From Sipunculus nudus (Eukaryota > Annelida > Sipuncula > Golfingiida > Sipunculidae), in NCBI GenBank assembly GCA_026874595.1, contig CM049307.1:37736862-37800861 (forward strand): a DNA stretch of 64,000 nucleotides, in the 5' to 3' direction. The position numbers and the translations under genes were made by a program. The notes beneath the pieces are model-generated. The model saw nothing but the letters and a program-made list of their open reading frames with translations, had not been told where the DNA came from and did not search any database. This document shows, one piece after another, positions 57,191 to 64,000 of this stretch (position 1 is its first letter; each line of letters opens with the position of its first letter).

Positions 57191-60100
57191 ACTAGATGAA
57201 ACCAAACCGGGAAACTGACATGAGTGCTGTCCTTTTATAGTCTATAAACAGAAAACAATCGTAACAATTATAAAAAAAAATAAATAAAGATGGCACCGCC
57301 AGTTTTCGGAAACTGACAAAACTAGTCATGGTAAAGGTTCATGACAATCCATGCATTAATTATCAAGATACTGCACGTTTTGTATCAAATGTTTAATTTT
57401 TTCTTGGGGGTACTTACAATCCCCATAGCTCGGAGGATATAGGTCGCAGTGACCTTATTTCAGGTTTCCAAAGAGATTTTTGGATGTTCACTTAGAACCT
57501 TCTAGGGAAAGCGGTTTCAATTTGTGCCTAACTAACGGAAGCCCGGACGGACGACGGACAGAGCGCCATACCTATACCTCAGCTGACTTACACACAGCTC
57601 AGCTACAAATGCTTATGGCATCACCATCCACGTAGTGTGAAGCCGAATTAATTGTACGATATATAAGGCCATATCAAATTTCCGGGAGATCCATTCTTGA
57701 TTGTAGGGTTGATTGTAGGGTTGTTACGGCTGATGTATCCACTGAACAATTTGTACAATGTTCACGGACTTTTGTTTTGGCTTGGTGCCAGGTTTTGGAG
57801 ATATCTCTTTATAGTGTTTTAGTTATTTCTTATTTTTTATTTATTTCTCATGACTAACTTTACGGTGCAGCTGTTGTTGGTGATGGTATAGGGAAAAACC
57901 TTGCGTCTCTTCGCCTGTCGTCAGGGTATACAATATAGCTAAAGTGATAGAGCAACATGCAACGTGTGGTGAGAGTTGTGGGCGCAATGGAACTTTGGCA
58001 TGCGTTCTTAACAAATGAGATTGCGCTGAACCATGTCAGCGTGTGAAGTGAATCCGTTGTTGAAAATATGAAAATGCCCAATTTAAGATTTCAAGCGTTG
58101 CTGCTGACGAGTTGAGGACCACGTTTTGATATTTACAGTTGGCATTAAAGGTGATAACCGAACGTTCGCGCGCATATTCAGGAAATGAGGTCACACGCGA
58201 AGCAAATTACTCTCAGTTTAAGTCGTGAAAACTAAAAATCGACACGTAAAAGTGACCTTCTCTCTTATTTAGCATCAGTAACATGTTCATTGAACCTGTG
58301 CTTAACAGATGTGACATTTATAATTAATAGAATGTTTCACATTACAATCACTTATTTTTTAATACGATGAACTCTGCTAAGCAGAGTAAAACAGAAACTG
58401 TTGCGACAGGAATCTTAAATTTGATAGTTCGCTAGAAAGTCAAACTGCGAATATAAATCGACAAGTCTTTAGCTCAGCAACATGGGGCTTCGTGTTGGAT
58501 TACCATGCACAACATTCTTATCGTCACTGGTTTTCTGTAATTAACTGTACAGGTTTTTCTTTAATTGAAGAAATTTACATAACGAGCGGATTATGTCATA
58601 AAACATACGGTATATCTAATACAAGTATTCGAGTACCTCTGTCCAAGTATCTTTAACCAGTAACTCTACAGTCCGAATTATGGACTTTCGCATACTCATG
58701 CATATATGGCTGAACATTAACCATTTAAGTCCAGCCTTCACTAAAAACTAAGTCAGCTGGGGCTTCCAAAGATAGAAAAGATTATTACTATGTCGAATAT
58801 TTTGGTGAAGACTTTGGGGGGGGGGGGACTTTCCCTTGTCACAAGGTAGGTGAAACCTGGGACGAGAATTTCTTCTTATTTTTCTTCTTTTCTTCATCTT
58901 CTCCCTGTGTTTGTGTTAGATCCCCAGTGTTTCTAATCTTCCAAAAAAGCGTAATGGTCACAGGTGATATTCCATTTTAACCTCAAAAACAAAACTGTCA
59001 TGGTCGTGTCAGGGATCGCTCGGTATTTTCGTATTTCTTTAAATTTAAAGTAGCTATTTTTTGTAATCATTCAACCCGTCAAGAATATTTTTTTGGCGAA
59101 TTTAAAGAATTAAATTTTGCATATATACAGTTCAGCCATATACATTATTTAATCAAGTCTGTTGGTCACATATTGCGAATGACATATCACAATTAGAGAG
59201 AGAAAATAATGTATTTTCTCTTTTCTCTTATACAAAAGTGTGATTACAATGGTACATCCTGGGATATTTTTAAGCCAAAAAAAAAAATATATATCGTTCC
59301 GCTGATCGCCCTCAGTGTTTATTCCAGGAAGCTGGCTGGTATACATCCCTGAAACCGTCATTAATTAGCACGATTTGTTACATTTTAAGGATATACTCAC
59401 CCACAATTTAATATTTAGTCAGCTGTGGATGGGTTCTCGGTATCTTCTATTTAATCAACTCGTCGTATTGAAATCAAAATTAATTTACAGAGCTGCTCCG
59501 GCATAATAGGACAATAATACCCCGGAAATATGTTCCATCGGGCACATTAGCAATTTTCAAGAATTTACATATATTTCTTAAATTTTGGATCATTTTCAAT
59601 CTTTCATTTTAATGTTTGGTGGACAAAAATTTCCCTTATATCTATAATAGTATGTAAGAAAAAGATATTTTTAAGGGGGTTATATATAGCAATATAGCAA
59701 ACAATGGCCACACTTAAATAAACTAGATGTGCCACGAACGACACGAATTGTGATTTTCTCTATGAAATATTTCAGTTCAGGAATTTTTCCGTCGATTTAT
59801 ATACATTCGAATATATAGCATGCAAGAATTCAAGAAATTTACATTTGAAGTGTAAAACCGAACTTTAAAATATATACTGAACCCTTCTGCCAAAAAGTTT
59901 TTTATTACATTTTTCTTGTACAAGTTTTCATAAATTCCTGTAATTATCTGCAGCCAATGTTCGATAACACTTTTAAATGTCATGTTCTTATATCTACCAA
60001 GTATTATATGTACTGTGACATGGCTTTCTACAAGCTTTATGCCCCGCACAGCAAACTGAAGCCTGGCCGTCGAAGAACTGGCTGCCACAATGTGGTATCG

Positions 60101-60277
60101 TGTAGATCTTCAAGGAGTATAAAGTCTGGAAATATACACGTGTCGGGGGAAAACAAGGAGACAAAGGTGCAAGAACAAGATCCTGAATGAACGATCACAG
60201 ATTGTCTGACAAGAATGGTTCTGCTGTCCATTGTACAGCATCAGACTAAAATACATGTAATACTACAGTTTACAGAC
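57191..60277. other. Unassigned sequence upstream of the candidate last exon
   Basis: No transposon or gene was identified. It contains a G-run at 58826-58837, a GACGGACGACGGACAGA simple-repeat remnant near 57548, and overlapping plus and minus frames at 59777-60231 that match nothing known. Confidence 0.4.
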
Positions 60278-60300
60278 AAATGGAACGGTTTCTTTTGACA
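60278..60300 (+). CDS. PPA1: Candidate terminal coding exon of the inorganic pyrophosphatase (DKW..stop)
   Basis: The penultimate exon ends with a single G, so the last exon must begin with two bases completing a codon. At 60277 an acceptor (GTTTACAG) is followed by AC AAA TGG AAC GGT TTC TTT TGA. Joined to the G this reads DKWNGFF and stop. Family members end in DKWFF(I..) or DKWFH., and yeast has APIDKSIDKWFF where this joins as APIDPEDKW. Phase, motif and stop fit. Against it: the acceptor has a poor pyrimidine tract, the intron would be 24,835 bases, two residues intrude between W and FF, and the match is only seven residues. A different last exon may exist. Confidence 0.4.
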
Positions 60301-60455
60301 GGACTGAGATGTGTTTTCTTGAAGCAGAACACTGCATGATATTGCATCACGAAATTGAAGATTTGTTTAACCTACAGGTAACCAATGAATTGACCGCTGG
60401 GGTGTCATTTCCTTCCACATACACTCCAGTTAAGACAACACAAGGACACAAAAAA
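60301..60455 (+). other. Possible 3' UTR after the candidate last exon
   Basis: No plus-strand AATAAA lies in this stretch; the nearest is at 60561. If the exon call is right, transcription ends here or overlaps the convergent transcript proposed from 60455 rightwards. Confidence 0.2.
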
Positions 60456-60480
60456 GTACAGTCATTTATGTAAATTTATT
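60445..60480 (-). terminator. Candidate polyadenylation site of a convergent minus-strand gene
   Basis: On the minus strand AATAAA (plus 60475-60480) is followed about 20-40 bases downstream by TGTACTTTTTTGTGTCCTTG and TGTTGTC, a U/GU-rich stretch of the kind that directs cleavage. Confidence 0.4.
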
Positions 60481-60891
60481 AGGAAATATTTTGTAATATA
60501 AATACATGCTACTAGCCTCGTGCGTAATGTACAGCCTCTACAGAATTGCATTCACCAGAACAATAAAGGATAAGAAGGGAATAATGATGAAGAAAGTGGC
60601 TGGCAAGAGAAGGGGGACGCCCCGAAGGGAATGAGATGAGAGTGAGTGCTTTGTGAGATCAGGTAAATGCAAGTCTGGCCATGAAGTGATGAGGTGGGGC
60701 CTCCCCCTCCCCCTTCTGCCCTCACACACTCCTAAGTATTGTCAATATTGTGAGGTCTCGCTCATATTCAAATATATATATATATATATAAATATATATA
60801 TATATTTATATATATAAACATATACAAGTACATATATATACATATATCTAAATGTATATCAATAAACATATATATAAATATATGTACAAAC

Positions 60892-60958
<67 letters not shown>

Positions 60959-63900
60959 CTTATTTAAAGAAATACTGGCAAAATGACAAGTTGGGTGCCC
61001 TCTTACCAAATGTTCCTCTGGACCATTTATCTATTAATATATATACATATTAATATACTTATATAAGTATATATATATACTTATACAAACATATATATAT
61101 ATATAGTTAATTTTGTATATGTATAAATATATATATTCCAAACACAAAGGTTTAACCAGCTCAAAGACATGGCCATGGTTGATGAACCACCTAGGCACTG
61201 GAATGCATTATAAACCCCTCAGGTTATGGCTACATACACCGCTTGATACAGCTCTCTCAGGTAGCCCTGTATTTCTTTGGGATACTTAAATTTTTTCTTC
61301 TGAATGCAAACAAATGCTGTATTGCCGAAATAAAATTGAATCTAAGTGGACACAAGTCACTAGTGCTTATTTGTGTGATTTTTTACTGTTATTTTTAACC
61401 ATAAATCAGTATTTTTTCTACAACAAAATTCATTCATTTCTGTTAATGGATATGTGCCACAATAGCGAAATTTTAGGAGAAACCATACAAGTTTCCTGAG
61501 GGAATTGTACACTTTCTGTTGCTGGTTCACAGTTTTATCTTAAACTAAACATAATTCTGCACAAGCATTTAATTTCAAATTTGAATCCTGACATCTGAAA
61601 CATGTTCGCAGGGGTGAGCTGGGTGCCTTATTTTTTAACTTAACTAATCGCGTTAAACTAAATCCATCACAGCTAGCATATATCAACTTAAATCAGCCAC
61701 ACTCATCAGTTTAATTACTTAACGATAATGAGTGTAGGAGAGAGGGCAGTGATAAAGCCATGTACATCGTAGATGCCCTATAGTGAAGTCTCCTAATCCA
61801 ATTTACAATCAAGTCATCACCGATTGTACACGAGCGGCTGGTCCACAAGAAATACACCTCACAATATTGGTGAGGCTAGAGGAAAAATAACAATTGTGAG
61901 TACAGGCTATACTCCAGATTAAGAGAGATATACATAAAACCATTTTCTGTACATAGGAATTCAACAGCGTAAACTCAACTCCACGTTGACATTGTACAAA
62001 TAAATACTACTAATTACATTACAATCATTACACACAGGTACAAATGAACCCGACTAAAACACATTCACACAATATAACATGACTTTTATCTCTTGCACCA
62101 GACTTTGAGCAAGTTTGTATGGTGTTTCCTCTACAACAGAGTATTATTGATAACAGCGTGTTATCCTGCAAAAACCATGATTGTCCAGCCCATCGCAATG
62201 AATCACTTGTTTTGGTCAAATCCATGTCGCAGTCCAGCGAAATAATTACCTAAGATATCACACAATACAGTATCGTGGATGAACCTCATATACCCACACG
62301 ATACCACAACCCCCACCTTTTATTAAATTATTTTTTTTTAAAAATGACTGCTCAGTGGTATTATCGCTAACATAACCCTCCCTTCCCACAGTTCTACCCA
62401 AGTCGGTCCCACCGTGAAGGTATACCCCGACTGGATACACAAATACAGTGTTGTCACAGATGTGCTGATGACACTAGTGTTAAATATACAAAGTGAGAGA
62501 CAGACTTTTCTTTACCTGTGAAAAAGTACACTGAAAGCTATCATTTATTTGGGAGCAGAAGCCAGTATAGAAAATGACAGTAGAGGTGTGTTTCTATGTG
62601 CGGGTATATGCATAAATGTGTACATGTGTGAAAAATCACTCATATGATTGAGTAACTCTGGTGTTTCCATGTGTCCATCAGCATATATGCATATGTGCAT
62701 GAATATCGCCACAGGAGCAAATGTTCACGCATAGGGTCTGCATGAACTCAGGGATTCAGGGTAAAATGACGTCACTTAACCTTGGTTTTTGTGGAAGGCC
62801 AGCTCAATCAACTGTACAAATATATATGTCTGCCAGTTCACCCATATATGCGCACATGGAAAGACACCTACTTTTTAATGCATATATGTACATACACATA
62901 TACTCGCACATGGAAAAACACCTTAACCCCATTTGTAACAGGCTGTCAGACTGTGAAACATACATATGGATGTTAATAACTTTAATGGCAAATAACAAAA
63001 TACCCTGTCTCCGAATTCAGACAAGCAGTACCCTTGACCTCTCCTGGGCCTTCTTACGATCGGGAGTAAGTTACATCTTTTTTTTAGTCAAAAGAGACAA
63101 CTGAGGATTAAAATTTGTCATGCTATTACATGCAGTTCACAATGGCACATAGACCTTCAAAATCCCACCCCTAAACCATACCCCAAACCTTACCATTCCC
63201 AATTACACACGACTTGCTGAGACATGGTACCAATCTAAAAGCCAGTAACACCAGTAAAGTAAATCCCATACATTAACAGAAACAGGCATTTTACTGTTAA
63301 AATTGTAAGGAATAAAAATTAAGTACTCTCATATGGTCAAAAAAGTACCTAAGACTGTTTAAAATCTACTTACAAATTCCAGTAAGCCTTATTCTCAAAC
63401 TACATTTAAAGAAAAAGAGACTTTTTCATCATCACAAAGTCATGGTACTGGATATACAACATCTGCATGTAATAAATGCATCCATTCAATGGCACAAAGA
63501 TAATTTAAAGGAGAAATAGAACTGTGAACATTCATATGATACCGCACAATTCTGAACATTTTTTTCACTAGATGATCCCACTGCTAAAACAATAAGCTGA
63601 TATTATCAATAATATCTAATAATCATTGTATTCACACAAGAAATGATTTTGAAAGCTCGCTAAGATATCTCTATGAGTAAATCGTATCAAAGCATTGGAG
63701 GTACTGCTACCAATACCACATGTCTAAAATGGTATGGACGGGTATCACCTGTAACATGTTCTGCACAATTGTGATTTACGACTGGCAAACACCTCCCGGC
63801 TGTGTAAAGACCCTACTGGTACCAGTCCAAGAGAGCCGCCCAACATACATCATCCCACCGCCCAATCATACATTCGGCTGGACACGAAGTTACAATGGAC

Positions 63901-64000
63901 TCCAACCATACAAGTGGCAAGTTACGCTGGCAATCACAATAACAGATTTCCGATACGTTTCTCCTTAGTATTTTTTCCTTTTGAAGGATATTTTGATATC
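60456..64000 (-). other. Probable long 3' UTR of a minus-strand gene beyond the right edge
   Basis: The plus strand here is rich in A and C (for example 62000-62400 and 63140-63300, with phrases such as AATCCCACCCCTAAACCATA). This is the mirror of the U- and G-rich sequence typical of a minus-strand transcript. No splice-bounded exon and no convincing frame on either strand was found; the 127-codon plus frame at 62721-63104 is overlapped by others. AT-microsatellite clusters lie at 60768-60955 and 61035-61130. No coding part of the putative gene is visible, so its identity is unknown. Non-transcribed intergenic DNA remains possible. Confidence 0.35.
60768..60955. repeat. (AT)n and TATA-rich microsatellite cluster
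   Basis: Imperfect ATATAT runs culminate in a pure run of about 53 bases ending near 60955. Confidence 0.95.

Noticed and set aside
62721-63104. 127-codon plus-strand frame as an exon
   Set aside because: Other plus and minus frames overlap it, and the region has the skew of a minus-strand transcript. No known domain.
63720-63968. 82-codon plus-strand frame near the right edge
   Set aside because: No recognisable motif, and a minus-strand frame is also open over part of it. It cannot be judged at the window edge.

Overview
The window looks like one AT-rich stretch of a metazoan nuclear genome, most likely a marine lophotrochozoan and probably a bivalve mollusc. Reasons are GT-AG split exons, many-kilobase introns, long (AT)n tracts, tRNA-derived SINE-like elements, a CR1/Jockey-type LINE, and dispersed repeats built on TGACCTTGACC and on CCAAGATGGCGGCC. 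The species assignment is inference. Nearly all long open frames are repeats or chance frames.

One protein-coding gene can be recognised: a cytosolic-type (family I, PPA1/PPA2-like) inorganic pyrophosphatase on the + strand. Five exons are firm (18133-18173, 19025-19111, 32179-32264, 34449-34518, 35403-35442). All have consensus splice sites and compatible phases. Together they encode the C-terminal part of the enzyme, including the WFKIYKIP and HEQWKKL segments. A tiny last coding exon is proposed at 60278-60300 with lower confidence. The N-terminal half and the catalytic aspartate motif are not in the window and must lie upstream. The first 18 kb is read as upstream intron.

The introns carry two kinds of material. 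The first is a set of patches with balanced composition, many homeodomain-like TAAT/ATTA and other short motifs and no coding frame (about 5.88-7.04, 7.70-9.00, 11.75-12.60, 13.25-13.56, 14.73-16.75, 17.50-18.11, 19.48-20.33, 22.44-22.96, 35.57-36.13, 37.13-38.57, 39.30-39.86 and 42.46-43.18 kb). They stand out from the AT-rich background and are proposed as conserved non-coding or enhancer islands. The second is repeats: a 48-bp minisatellite (23.67-28.91 kb) split by a 2.96-kb non-autonomous DNA transposon with a 9-bp target duplication; a 160/171-bp alternating array beside the third exon's donor; 156-bp, 283-bp, 69-bp and 163-bp repeats; and a LINE 3' end at 33.46 kb.

From 44.6 to 50.0 kb a minus-strand LINE fragment of the same family is split by a 4.33-kb inverted-arm element with a 4-bp target duplication. 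Both arms carry the same SINE-like module. A second SINE family has one copy at 2.43 kb (minus) and one at 51.8 kb (plus). From 54.2 to 57.2 kb there are diverged families rich in nuclear-receptor half-sites. The last 3.5 kb (60.46-64.0 kb) has the base skew of a minus-strand transcript and a minus-strand AATAAA with a GU-rich element after it. It may be the long 3' UTR of a convergent gene beyond the right edge.
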